64,000 nt of DNA from Hetaerina americana (GCA_022747635.1 JAKTNV010000002.1:106577369-106641368), one strand, 5' to 3'; positions 35,651 through 48,310 are shown, numbered from the stretch's first letter. Translations and numbers: made by a program. Notes: generated by a model from the sequence alone, not told the origin.

Positions 35651-38600
35651 TGAATACAGAGACCCGTTTGTGGTTTTAAAGTTCCTTTAATCTCCTTAGC
35701 ATTCATAGTGTGCTCATTCCCCTTTCAATGTTTTTTTTTCATTAAATTCGCTAATTAATTTATGGAATTCTCTATTTCGTTGGGGATGTCATAAAAATAG
35801 AAGAAAACGCATGGAAATCATAACTATGCGCGTTTGGAATGAAAAAGAGCAGACCCTCTTTCGTCGTTGTTGAAAGTCGCCGTATTGCTTAGCAGATGCT
35901 TCGCTTTCCTATCTCGGATTTCGGCCTAGTGTAAAAATAGTGACCGTGTTTTAGCGTTGATTTCGTTCCAGCAGTGTGGATCTCTGCTGTGTCCTCGCTC
36001 GCGACCTCCGCCTCTAGAAATATGAGAACGACCTATTTCGTAATGTTGTGGATCGTTAAAAAAAAAGCTAAGGCTATCTCTGAATTCCTTAACATCACTG
36101 TCCACTTGCAAATTTCTTTCATTTTTTTAAAACCCGGTCTTTCTCCCTTTTTTAGGGCCGAGAAAAATGTGACTACTCAGGCTTAGTTTTCGGAAAATAC
36201 GAATAGAAGTGTGCATCATAGGAAATAACGTCTGTTGCGCCGTTAAGTCGGCTCAGTTGATTAGTATATCCTCTACCGCTGACCGCAAACAACCGTGGTG
36301 GTTGGGAAACCTAATTCCTTCTCAAACGAAGGACTCCTTCGATAATTGCGAAAGCGATTTGTTGGTAATCCTTGTTGCTGTTCAACTTAATGAAAATGCA
36401 CTTATAAGTAATCGGTTGAGTTCGTTAGGATTTCCCACTACGTCATGTGTCGATGAACTACCTTGAGATTTAAATACAACTGGATGCGAGCTGAGTCGTA
36501 TGTTGCTGCATATATGGTCTTCTTGTAAGAAACTTAGGAAATCTAACGTTAAATCATGATTTCAAACTGATGAGTGATTTGTTTGTGCGCTATGTTTCGA
36601 TTTTTGGAATAGCAGGATCTTTTCATGAAGCTTTCTTGCTAAATTTCAATTCCTGTACATAATTATGCGCAATAGTTTTCGATGGAATTGTTGAACTGTA
36701 TTTTTTTTAAGAATTTTACTTTCCACTATCTGCAGAAGTAATGCTCAGATGGAAGCTCATAGTAAAGTTGACATCGGCATTACTGTTTCCATTGATTTGT
36801 ATCGTTATTTTATTGCCGAAATGGATTTCGATATTTATGTTTTTATCGAAGGCTGGCTCATATTAGTTCTCCATTGAGCATTCATTTAGCTGGTATTAGT
36901 TTTCCGTACAGCGATGGAAAATGAAGGATAAAAATTCTCCTCGCATATAAACTTGCGACGCCTCAAGCCTTGCGCAATATTCCTTTTCGCAACCTCAATT
37001 GCGAACCCCACCTATTCGAGTCGCGCTCAAGATTTTGCATCTATATATACTTTCTTTGCCTATATCATTCGAATCGCTCACCCTTTAACTTAAAAGGGTT
37101 GCCTCTAGACAACGGAATAAACTAAAGTTAATTTGATGATATTTATTTCATCCCCTTTCGCTTCGAAGGAAATAAGTTGCCAGCGGCCAATTTGTCCATT
37201 TTTTTCGAGAAATATAAGAAAAAAGGCCGCATCACATTCCGCACTTTTGCAGATTTTTAAGGAAGTTTCGAGAAAACCATGAAAATTAAATCCTGTTGGG
37301 GGTACAACTGGAATTTTTATGTAAATTCTTGAACGTCAGCTTTATAAGTGTTGGTATTATGCGTAATTATCGCCATTTCCTTGACCCAAGAATTGATGAA
37401 TTGTCGTCGCCACGCATCACCATCTGCAGATTTGAATAGAGATGATTCGTAAGTCGTTTTCATTTGATCCACTTGTGGCGGCGAATGGTTCTCGCCAAAT
37501 TTACGTTTGGGTCTTTGTGAGCTATTATGTATTCATAATTTGAGTTCCATTTACGTTTTCCCTCCCTTATTCCTTTCACTTACCTTCTGCGCTCTTACCC
37601 CATCCACTTTCTCTTTTGCGGCCACCGCCCCTTCCTCCGCCAATCTTTCCCTTTGAGTTGGGTCCGTTGGGTAGCTGCAGGTGCGATGCTCTCCAATACA
37701 ATGCCTCTTTCTTTCTCTCTATGGCTATACCGCAGCGGCCCTTAAATATTTAACTCAGAACGTTCACTTGAATGAGAAAAGATGTAAAGATCGGTATGGG
37801 ATAATTCTCTTTCCTGGCGAGTTGTATTTTTTTATTATTCGAGCTATTTTCTAGCATTCTTTTCAATCATATTTAGGAGATTAAATATTTCGAGAGTATG
37901 TAATTCATGGTAGGGAGATTCTTTCGCATTTTTATCTCTGCCTCGCTCCATTACATAGACCTCCTGACAACATTAATACATTCGTCAACGTGCTTAGAAA
38001 GTTGACATGCTACAAGGAAGAGGGGGTAAATATCGCCGTTAAATAAGTATAACACGAATTTCAGTATAAGAGAGTGAAGTATGAGTTCTGAAAGTTCGAA
38101 TATTGGGTGCGATATCTTGGTGAAAATTATAGTTTCTTTTTTTAATAGATTAGAAGCACTTAAGTAGTTAATAAAATTAGAAAGTGCTCCTCAATTGTCA
38201 TCCGGGGAAAATTGTCTCATAATTATCAGCTTTTTCATCTTATGGGTGTGTTCCCAAAACAGACATTCATCTTCAGGAGCTCTTCCATTTTCCTGAGCTC
38301 TTCCATTAACGTTCGTTACACCGTTGACAGACAATTCTGTTTCTTATCTTTTACCTCTCTTTGAGATAATTCTATTGTTTCACTTGTCTCGAGTCTTGTC
38401 CCTTGCATGCTGTGGAGTGTTGCCCTATTTAGTCCACCTTTCAAGCGAAATGGCATCAAGTTGTGCGTAGGTTGGAGTGTTCTTCTGCCTTTTTTCCCTT
38501 GCGCGGCGTTGTGCACTGAACAAGTTTAATATTGTATTTATCTTGTTGTTTAATTGAGATAATGGCATTGCTACTTCTTATCGTTCTTTTGTACTTTCAT

Positions 38601-40619
38601 AGAAAAGTTCAAATTTGAAACCAAGTCTCACACCAGGTACTTGTGCTTCTCAATCCTTAAGAATTAATCAAGGCCACAAGGAACATCGCGATGGGAGTTG
38701 GGACCATTTATTTTCTCGTTATTGATTTTCTCAATATTACGTAAGAGTATTGACACGATTAATCCTTTTAATTCATGTATTCAACTTAAATCGTTGATCT
38801 CTAGCCGGAGTTTACCGGAAAAGTTTTATTATTCGTCTCAGAAGAATCAATAATTATCATTAATGTTTGGGCTTATAGAGTATATGAAAAAGATTGTCGC
38901 GTGTGCACAACTTTTTTCTGATCAAGGAACTCTATTTCTTGCGATGCCATTATATTGATTGCCCTTTTTAAATCCGTGGCTGATTGTTGGCATTTCGCGT
39001 CTGCGTTGCCTGCGCACGAGATCCTCCAAGTCTTACAGCAAAAATACGCTTCCCGGAGAAGGGGGGGAGATTCTATCAAAGATTGGTCTGGGAATGAAAC
39101 TCCGCTCAGGAGAGAACTGTTAATTTGCCACCTCATTCGTCGTCCTTCCTTTCGAAAAATAAAGAATTCCATCCACTTTCCCAATGAAAACTATTATCTT
39201 TGAATCCACTCGGTATCGCTTGACTACGAGTATGCCGTGTACAGAAAGGCTCGTTTGGAGGTCCATGGGGAGAGAGGCCACTTACACTCCGTGTCACCGA
39301 GGCCGTCATTTGCGATGCTCCTCGTTACGGCACATTCCTTTGTCGGATAAGTTCAATCGCATTGGAACAGAATTTAAATTTCTTTTGGGTCCATGGATTT
39401 TAGGCTGGAAAGCATACATAATTATACGGTGCCATATATTTCGTCTATATGGAAATTCAACATTGTTCGAATGGCATCACAGTGGAATAAAACCCACCGT
39501 CATTGGCCAACATATACAGCTGCAGCGTAGTGCGAGAAATTTAATATCTTATTTGCTCTGAGGAAACGCGGATTTCTGAGAATGGCATGTACCTGCGATG
39601 ACCGTGCGTCGAAGTAGTTCTTGATTTGGCTCACTCTGCTTGTCATCGTGGTTGCAATTTGAAAGTTTCCTTTGTAGCAGTGAGCGGAATTCTGTCGTTC
39701 AGTTGGCGTCCTTCGTATATGTATTAGAGACGTAATCTGATTCGGAGATTGCTAAAGAAATAAAATCATTTTTTTTTCCTCTGCGACTAACGGCGCACGT
39801 TGTCAAATGATTGATGTTGCTTAGTTAACCATGTAAATTTAACTGAAAATTTCAGTTGAATGACTTGGCGTCGGTTGACGTCAGTCAAACAAACGATCCC
39901 CTGCTTAAGTGTAAATATAGATTTAAAGGGCAGTAGCATAGCGGGCACCACACGCCAATGAACATGGGTCAGTCCTGAAATCGAATCAAATCAGGTAACG
40001 AGTAATGTCTGACTAAATGTTTGCTTAGCGGTTTTTTAAAAACTGGTTTTGAAGGAAATGAACCATTTGGGAGAGACGGCCGTAGCTGGTGTCTAATGAA
40101 AATAATGGCGAAGAATAACGCGAACATTGAGGGCACGTTGACGGCGAGGAGGAGACGATGAAGGCGATGGATTTGGGTGACCAGTGTCGTTTGGGAGGAG
40201 AGCGGGCCAAGGTCCGAGTGTCCGTTATGGTTTTTATTCCTCGTTGTTGCTAGCCTATGGTAAGTATCTCTTAGCCATGTGTGGATATGGGTAAGCTTTC
40301 GAGTACACACGATAGATTAAAAAAATCAGAATGCACTGCTCATTACATTCCCTCTTCTTGAACGGAGAGACGTTTTTGAGGGCTTCCCTGGAGGCCAATT
40401 TTGATGCGGACAGTTATATGGAGGCTCTCTCGTTGCGTGGCCCTAAGGGTTAGCGCATTATCATGATCTTTCCACTTTCTTATTGTTGGTCTAGTCTGAT
40501 GCAGTCTGTGCTTTTTCATTTCAATGGGTTGAGGATTTCTCATGTTATGTCTTTGAAGTCTTTACCTGAGTAAACATTTACTTATGTGCTTTGAACATGG
40601 AAGTGTTTTAAGTGAAGCT
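35651..40619. other. Long AT-rich stretch, no gene recognised
   Basis: Open frames up to 125 codons (39184-39561 +) have no recognisable domain. A minus-strand frame at 39969-40310 and its plus-strand shadow look mildly protein-like, but I could not assign either. A short direct repeat (gagctcttccatt) lies near 38278-38310. Confidence 0.35.
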
Positions 40620-41040
40620 CGCGAGTGGAAGGGAATTTCGCCGCATTCCGTCTCCCGAGTGCATCCCATCCCTCGGCGGGAGGGTGCAATGAAATTTTCT
40701 CTCCGTGCCCCGAGACCGGAAATGAGGCAGCAGGTGTTCCCTGCCTCCGTGGGCATTTAATTCCCCCGCCCCGACTCCGACCAGCAGCCTTCTTCCCGGC
40801 GCCACTTCCTCTTCCTCCTCCGCAAAACGCCGCCCTTCCTCCCCCCCCCCCGATCCCTATAGCGTTCTGGTGGAATGGGGCTCCAGTTTGCAGAAATCCG
40901 AGGTACTTCCCGTTGCTGCAGTATTCGACATTGCTCGGCAAATATTCTGTTCCGCAGCGTTCGCTCTTTATGGGCGGCAGACCTTTCACGAAGCGCGCGT
41001 TGTCCTTAGGTGTTGAGGACGGGCAGCAAAGGTGGTGAGC
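40620..41040. promoter_or_regulatory. Pyrimidine/CpG-rich island
   Basis: GC-rich with a C/T-rich run from 40740 to 40860, including a C homopolymer tract. Frames are open on both strands, which is a composition effect. No promoter motif was identified. Confidence 0.2.
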
Positions 41041-42049
41041 GAAATGGAGGAAAGAGGAATGGAAATACGTGGCGTAAATTCAATACGATGCGAACGTTTT
41101 CTGTCCGCGCTTAGAATTCACGATCCATGGTTTAGTTGGTCCTATGTGGAAGCGGCTACCCCAATTTTGTCATCATTATTACCTTCAATAAGATATTCGT
41201 CCGTTTAAATAAGTACATTTATATGCGCCATGTTAGCTGCATTTTTTTATCGGAGCGGATGGTCTATTTAAAGGCTTTGCAAACCAATGAAACGAGCAAG
41301 GTAGTTCTTACCTAAGAATTGCAGTGAAATTGTATTTTTTTTGATTATGGTAACCTGCTTAAAGGTGAACATTAATTTAACATGCCTGTCTTAAAGGATG
41401 GTTTATTTATAGCGAAATAGTTGTCTGTTAAATAATAAGTTGTGTCGAAATCGTTTTTGTATCGCCATTATTTGATCATTTTTTTCTTAGCACATAGTTA
41501 TGCTATTGTTATAAGTAAGGATGTAGTGGAATAAGTTATATGTGATTCGTGCGATAATGCTGATAAGAAGGAAATAAATCGATTGCAAGATGCTGAAGTA
41601 GAGTCCTTAAAGTGGCTGAATGAATACTCGTTTAGTCTCTTTGTTAAGGTATCCGGACTCTTTTACTTAAAATTGTATCTTTAATTCATTTATTGATGTT
41701 TACCTGAACATTTTTGCCATTCATACGCGGAATTCATTTCATTGAAGAGTGCGCGGACTCGGTAATCAGGATCTCGGCGTGTTAAAGATGCCTCGCCTGT
41801 TGTTGGTAAAGTGGGTTCGTTGGCACCTGCCGTTTCTGGAGAAAGTGGCGAGTGCTTAAGTCATCCCGAATGTGACCCCACCGCGATCCAATCGTCCTCA
41901 TAAAACCGGGGGCCTTGCAACCCGAAGAGCGAAGTCCAAATAAACACGTAAATCCAGAAGGCTTCCGTTTTTTAATATTGAACAATCGCCTCTCCGCTTT
42001 CTTCCCTATCTCTTTATTTTTCTTATCGCGACCAAATGGGCTGTAACCT
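41041..42049. other. No feature seen
   Basis: AT-rich, no recognisable element. Confidence 0.4.
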
Positions 42050-42620
42050 CTGATAAAAGGCCTCCGATGATGGCCGTCCGCCTGCTCCCTGGCTCCCATA
42101 GCAACAAGCATTCAATCCAAATCGAGCTGTTTGCCCTCCCGCCTACCAACGCGGCCGATATCTCTCTCTTCTCTCCCTCCCCCTTTACACCCCCCCCCCT
42201 ACGGCCCCCTTCTCCCCCGCCCGCCCCTCGTACTTCGCCCTCCTCCCTTCTTTCCATTTCCCCGTCACCAAACTCCCATAACCAATCCCGCACGGTTCCT
42301 CTCCTCCTCCCTTCTCTCTTTCCCCCTCCGTCCCTTCACCCATACTCTGTACCCCCGTCCCCGTTTCACTCGTCCCATCCAATCGAGCCTCTTGTTGCGA
42401 TAATAAAGAAATGGAAGTCGATTCTCCTCAACACCACTCCCCCCTTATTTTCGGCAGAAAGATCCTCTCCTGGTGACTGCGCGGAAGAAAATTGTGTTCG
42501 GTTTCCCTATTGGCTCTGTCTGTGCCAACTGTCATTTGCGCTCTTCCTACCCGCTTTTTGCAGGAATATCTCCGGTGTCGTCAGACAAACTCGTCTCCTT
42601 TTTAGCCCGCGTTGTATGAG
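42050..42620. promoter_or_regulatory. Extreme pyrimidine-rich island
   Basis: From about 42135 to 42400 the + strand is nearly all C and T, so the minus strand has long G/A tracts with repeated GGG runs. The 187-codon frame at 42067-42630 and the others overlapping it are Pro/Ser/Leu-rich by composition. Such polypurine-polypyrimidine DNA can adopt triplex or quadruplex structures; a cellular role is not shown. Confidence 0.25.
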
Positions 42621-43172
42621 TGTTTGTTGACTTTGAATTCCGAAGTTGTAAGTTTTGAATGCTTCCCAAGAGCTACGCGTACATTCGCCTGTAACAGACG
42701 TATGTTAGCATAAAAATATATATTCAAATCCGGTGAAATGGATTTGAGTAGTTTTAAAAGTTAATTCTCTATCGATTCGGTATGATATCTTTTCAACTCA
42801 AAGTTGGCCTTGCCGCATTTGGTACGAATATCGTACATATGTCTCGGTGTTAGGAAAAACAAAAAGAAAGATTTGAGACAAAAGACACTTGATACAGTGC
42901 CGAATTTTATTTTCCTACCTAAGGCATTGATAAGACGATATTATAGTTAATTATTGAATAACTATTTCTCACGTCTGTGTGATATTTATTTGGATTAATA
43001 TCCGAGATCGCTTTGAATGCCCACCGCCCCAAAAACAGTCTCTAAAGTCAATACTCTAAACCTAAGGTGTCCCATCCACATTCACCGAAATGAAATAGGG
43101 GAAAATGAAAAACGTTAGCAAGTTTTTAACTGTTGGTATCACTGGCATGCATACTCGTTTATTGCTTCTAAA
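42621..43172. other. No feature seen
   Basis: AT-rich, ending at the target duplication of the short insertion that follows. Confidence 0.4.
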
Positions 43173-43181
43173 GAGTTAATT

Positions 43182-43276
43182 AACCAGATGATGACGTCAA
43201 CGTCGAAACCTGGGTCGTGTTTTATTTTAATACAGGGTGTGGAATTACAAAGTAAATTATTTCATTTCATTTCAAT
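43182..43276 (+). mobile_element. Short 5'-truncated retroelement insertion (Penelope-like candidate)
   Basis: This 95-bp insert is flanked by the 9-bp direct repeat gagttaatt (43173-43181 and 43277-43285). It carries gatgatgacgtcaacgtcg, then aaacctgggtcgt, and ends ggaattacaaagtaaatt followed by atttcatttcaat. It matches both arms of the inverted element at 47123-47328. The shared right end with variable left ends is what 5' truncation during target-primed reverse transcription produces. The Penelope-like label is an inference from the inverted relative. Confidence 0.75.
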
Positions 43277-43285
43277 GAGTTAATT

Positions 43286-44229
43286 GTCTGATGAATTGGA
43301 CGGCGCTTCCATTTGCATGATGCACGTTTATTTATCATTTAGAAATAAGTTATTGACCGTCAAATGAAAGAGAGAACTTAATTTACGCAGAGTTTATTTG
43401 GTTTGATAAAATGCGTTTCGACCGTGATTCGGCATCATCATGTATGTATGCATTCATCCCCACCCCTCCCCATTTGCTGTACACATTTGAATCCGAGAAG
43501 TAAGCACATGCTCCACCCCTTCCCTTCCGTCATCCCTCCTCCGCAATCGTCTCATTTCCCACCACCCCTCACTGACTGCAACTCCCTTCCTCACATTTTA
43601 CCACCCACCCGATTTCTTGCCATCCCCCAACCGATCACCCCTCCATCAGAATTTCTACAATTTTACTCCCTATGGGTCACTGCTTCCCACGATATAACCA
43701 ATTTCGTTTGAGCTCCAACCCACCCATCGCAATGTGGTTATAATAACGCCGTATGCATCATATTACAAATTTGTACCTGATGGTGCCGTATCACGGTGAA
43801 AGGCTTTGCACCAAGCCAAAAAAATTCTGTGGAAAAGTACGTCCTCTCTTTCATTTGATGGGTATACATAACTCCCACGAAGTGAAGCCTGACCCTGTAG
43901 GGTTTAAGTTATCGATGTTATATCGTGTTACGATGCCTTACTCGTCAATGTGTCTCTTGGTGTCAAGTGCATTCGAGGGCAATCCATTTATCATTTATTT
44001 GAGTGTTGAGCTTCATGATGCTAAATCTTCAATACTGCGTCGTTAAAAAGAACGGCAAATGTAAGACTTCAGAAAATAATTGCGAGGCATTTAATCAGAT
44101 GTATTCTAATGCCGGTTTGGAGGTTGTCGACGAATCTGCCCAAAAAATTCGCAGTTCGTAGATTAGAGAATAATTGAAAAAAATAATAGATCAAAGTATT
44201 AGTTTTTAATTTAGTTCGCCAGCGTTGAT
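43286..44229. other. No gene recognised; CT-rich tract inside
   Basis: The + strand is C/T-rich from about 43450 to 43640. The 97-codon frame at 43753-44046 has no recognisable domain. Confidence 0.35.
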
Positions 44230-45430
44230 TTCACCCTCCCCATTGCCCGTCGTGCCATTGGACGTCCTTTTAGACCTCTCCCCCCCCCCCAATCACCTTC
44301 CCTCCGTCGCTGTTCCCAGATTGGTCCATTGATGTCCCTCAACCCCAGCGCGCAAAATAGCTTAATGCTGCCACACAGTCACGCCCTCGTCATTTCATTC
44401 GCGCGGCTGTCAAAATTGTTCACTCCCCCCCTTTCCCACCCACCCTCCCATGCATGCCTTCGACTTGACGGGTCCCCCACGACATTTCCCTCCTCCCAGC
44501 CGCACCGTGATTCATCCTCTCGGGGTGCGTTTCCGACCAGGTGAGATCCCTTCGCCAGGGTTCGCTCCCCTGGGGGACCATCCCACCCCTCTCCCCACCC
44601 GCACACTTTCACTCCCCCTCTTTCGATGTTGCCCCGGTGGAGATTTTCCCCGCGTTTCTCTGTCAAGCAGCCCATTAAAGAAGACCCACGCCCCCGAACC
44701 CGAGCGACGCGATGCGCGTACCGGGGCTGAGGGGGCGGTCCGTAAATAGATGAGTAATCACCTTCCGAGAAGTGTGGCCCGCGAGAGGTTGGGGGGGGGG
44801 GGGGGCGCAAGTGATTTTTCCTTCCTTCGCTCCCGATCGCCCGCGTGGGTCGATTTAATTCCGTCCCGTCCCTCGCTCGCATCCCGACCGCCGTCGAGGG
44901 GACGCGCACACGAACCACCCCCCCTTCCACTGTTTCCCCATCCCCCTTCTGTCCACGACACCGCGCGCGTTTCCGGCGTGAGTAAACTGCGCACATAGGA
45001 CGCGGAGCGGTCACGCCCCACCCCCGTTAGTTCGTCGACAGGGTCATCCCCTCTCGCTTCCTCTTCTTCGCCCCGGCCGACCTCTCGAGGGAACCCTGGA
45101 GAGAGATTCCTCCATTCGTCTCTCTCCTTCCTCCTGTCCCCCCGGCCTCCCCCCCCCCGGACAATACGAATAGGGACGTGGCACCCGAAGTCGGTGTGCA
45201 AAGTGCGCATCGGGCGTAGTATTTATATCCAGGCGCGCGTACACCAGGGCACGTGTGCATGCATGCTAGCAAGGGTTCCCACTCTGTCTTCATTCCCCAA
45301 ACCGTCTTCCCTCCCCCCTACCCTTTCCCCAGCCACGGGTACGGGACAGCTCTGGGGAATGGCGAAGAGAGCCCTCACTGAAACCTTTTTGAGTCACCCA
45401 GGATTCCTTGGGTGCAATTGAGACGGACGC
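44230..45430. promoter_or_regulatory. Largest CpG-rich island of the window
   Basis: About 1.2 kb of high GC with dense CpG (for example gaccgccgtcgaggggacgc near 44885) and C/T-rich flanks. An uninterrupted 15-G run lies at 44791-44805. Frames are open on both strands (44379-45014 -, 44758-45210 -), as expected from composition. It is the best candidate here for an unmethylated regulatory island or an untranslated exon; no core promoter element was identified with confidence. Confidence 0.3.
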
Positions 45431-47070
45431 TATCTCTCGATGGGATCTCGCGGAACGCGTGATGCTTTTGATTTCGAGCGCTCATTTTATCGCCTCGACA
45501 TTTGGAGTGTTGTTTGCAATGACGTGTGTCGCATTCCGATCACAAATTCAAAACTGGTGATTACTGCCTTTTCGCCCCATGTGCTGTTAGGTTACTCAAT
45601 GTGCGTCTTTAGGCTCGTTTTTTCATTGCTTTGAGTGCCCTGTAACTATTTTCTTATCTTTTAAGTGAGGATTGCCCAAAAAAAACAAAATGGTTTTTCA
45701 TGTAGCACCTTTCCATTCCGATTTGCAGGAACGTAGCCAGCCCAGAAATCCCGCATAGGCTCGTGCCAGAATTTAATGTTTCACGTTTTTCCAGAAATGT
45801 TCGCGTTATATCCAGCGCGCGTTAGAACCTTGGGACCCATCCGTATTACATTCCGCAGTTATCAATTGCAGTTCACATTAAAGTACGGTTACCTCCCCTG
45901 GCTGATTACTGGGTATGCCTGGCCTGACCTGACTTTAGTCCTCAAGCTAATCATATCCTTATCTTTGCCGTTGTTATTTTCTTCGTCTAAGTTCTAGTCG
46001 GCTATTTTCTTTAATCAATTACGAGGTCTGAGAAAGATATTTTTGAAACGCCTTTTTTAAATATTCTGACGTTAAATAACTGTTTTATTACTAGTTCTTT
46101 ACCAGTACAAATTGATGTAAAATAGTTTAATTTCACCTCAAATTATTCCCCTTTATTGCCAAATGTTCTCGATATTCACTCGCTGAGATATCGGCTTCAA
46201 GTGAGTCGATTCCTGCGGTACGGCTCCGAGAGGAGGAGGCTGATGATGGCTAATCGTCGTCCAACCTGATTCACTGTTGCCTTCTCTGCTTCCACAATAA
46301 CCCATAATTATTAAGTAGCTCCTATCAGCCAACAGCAATTCAGCATCGAAACTTGCCTCAGGTCGTGTGTCTCATTCTTGCCCCCAATATCAATCGAAAT
46401 TTATCATTTTATTAGTTCTGTGATAGTTTTGTGGGAATCAATTCATCACATCCACCTTTCGTCGCCTCGGGAGGGATCTATTCAAATGGTGAATTTACAG
46501 CGACCCCAATGAATCGAAGATCCCTGAACCATTAAGGCATAGTAGTTTTTAGAGGAGTTAATGCAATGATTTCCCAGTATCCATATTTTCCCAACTCCCC
46601 CCCTTCCTAATTTCCCGTTCTTTTTCCTTTCGTTAGGTACGCCTCAGGATGTCTTCAGACACCGTTGGCGGCGCACCAATTTTCTCGCATGCGTAGGGTT
46701 TCGCAACCCGAAACTGCCTGCCTGCCTGTCTTTTATCTCTTTCCTGCTCTCCCTCGCCGTGAGTGGCCCTCCACCTTCATTAGTGGTACCTTTCGCTTCC
46801 ACCACAAAAGAAACCGGTGCATACGAGCATATGTCTGACCCTTGGATACGCCGATTCATTCCGCCGCGTAGATTTAGTAATGCGTTGTTATTCACCGTTT
46901 TCTCGCATTAACGTTTGAGATTACAACGCTTAGAAGCGCGCAATTCCCCAATTATAAGTTAAAACCGATAATCATTAGGTAAATAGATGCGCGTTAGAAT
47001 ATGTGTACTTGAAAATTATTTCAAATTATAGTTTCAATATCTTCCTTGGTTGTATGTGGGCCATGCTGTG
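45431..47070. other. No gene recognised
   Basis: AT-rich sequence with open frames of at most about 85 codons and no identified repeat. Confidence 0.4.
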
Positions 47071-47082
47071 GTTTAAATTCGT

Positions 47083-47330
47083 TTGTTGTCTTAGGTGTAG
47101 GTTTATGGAATCTGCATAACATATTGAAATGAAATATTTCAATTTGTAATTCCACACACTTTATTTAGAAAAAACGACCCAGGTTTCGACGTTGAACGTC
47201 ATCATCAGGTGATGATGGCGTTCAACGTCAGGTGATCAGGTCATCCTGATGACGTTCAACGTCGAAACCTTGGTCGTATTTTTTAAATAAAGTCTGTGGA
47301 ATTATAAAGTGAATTATTTCATTTCAATGT
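47083..47330. mobile_element. Inverted Penelope-like insertion with 12-bp target duplication
   Basis: The insert lies between two copies of gtttaaattcgt (47071-47082 and 47331-47342). It starts with 40 bases of unrelated sequence. Then come two inverted copies of the 43182 element: left arm 47123-47209 (reverse complement) and right arm 47245-47328, around a 35-base spacer. The arms differ by a TGA deletion and some substitutions. Both arms end outward in ttcatttcaat-type sequence. Inverted terminal segments with variable target duplications are known for Penelope-like elements; inversion by twin priming of a LINE would also fit. Confidence 0.7.
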
Positions 47331-47342
47331 GTTTAAATTCGT

Positions 47343-48310
47343 GTTATTTTTTATTCCTTAAAAAATATTTTGATTTTTCTTTACATGATTTATGCCCAAA
47401 CTAATAATGTAGAAGCTCATATAAAATGAACTAAAAGTACATTTTTTTGTTTATCACAGCGTGAAGGTTCATGTATTTGCTTCCCTTTCCTTACCCTGCC
47501 TGAAATTGTCGTTTCTCCGTGTTATTGGAGGAAAATGGATGCTGATGTCAGCTGCCGTTCAGCGGACTCGCGTTGCTTTGCACGCATCGAGCCATTTGCC
47601 CTCTGACAAAGGTAGTTACTCGTCTCTCAAGCAATAAGGTCCCTTATTTGTTCACTCGGATCCTTGGTGACGAGTAAATTAGACGCTGTTATCGCATTTG
47701 ATGCTGGACACTTACATGCGGTGGCTGTATATCAAGGTGCGCGAGCAGGTGTCTTCTGATTTTCGTATCATGAGATCTCTATCGCTCGACCCGCTTCCAT
47801 AGTAACCCCAACCTCTTCCTTATTGGCTTGGAAGGAGCGGGGGAACAACTTCAAGGCTGCGCTGACTGGGAGCCGTTTAATCGATTTGCCATATGTTTCG
47901 CAATCTTCTCGCATTCTTACAAGAAAAGGTCTCAAAATTTCGGTTCAGTCGTCTTGCCGACGTTTCCATTCGCGTTTTAGCGGAACTCTCGCTTACTATT
48001 TTTTTTTAAATTGACAATCACCTGGTGATTTTTACTTGAAAATGTCGGGTAGATCTTAAAGTCAAGGACTCTGCGAAATACTTGCTTTTAAAAGGTATGG
48101 ACTGATTTTTGCCAAAAATTCACCTTCCTATTCTGCAGATTTCTGGACCTCGTTCCCCTTCTCTGGCCTTTTCTTTGAGCTTCAAAGCAATTGGCTCAAG
48201 AAGTTCATCTGATTGAAAATGTAAACATAATCAATCGTTTGCATTCGTTAGTTATTTTTTATGACCGAGAGCTCTGATGATTTGCGCAATTAGGAATTGG
48301 TGGATATTTT
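47343..48310. other. No feature seen
   Basis: No gene or repeat recognised. Confidence 0.4.

Noticed and set aside
39969..40310. Minus-strand 113-codon frame as a gene or retroelement fragment
   Set aside because: Neither this frame nor its plus-strand shadow could be matched to a family.
42067..42630. 187-codon plus-strand frame
   Set aside because: Pro/Ser/Leu-rich from a nearly pure pyrimidine tract, with other frames open too; no domain.
44379..45014. 211-codon minus-strand frame
   Set aside because: Overlapping frames on both strands in a GC-rich island, with no recognisable family.
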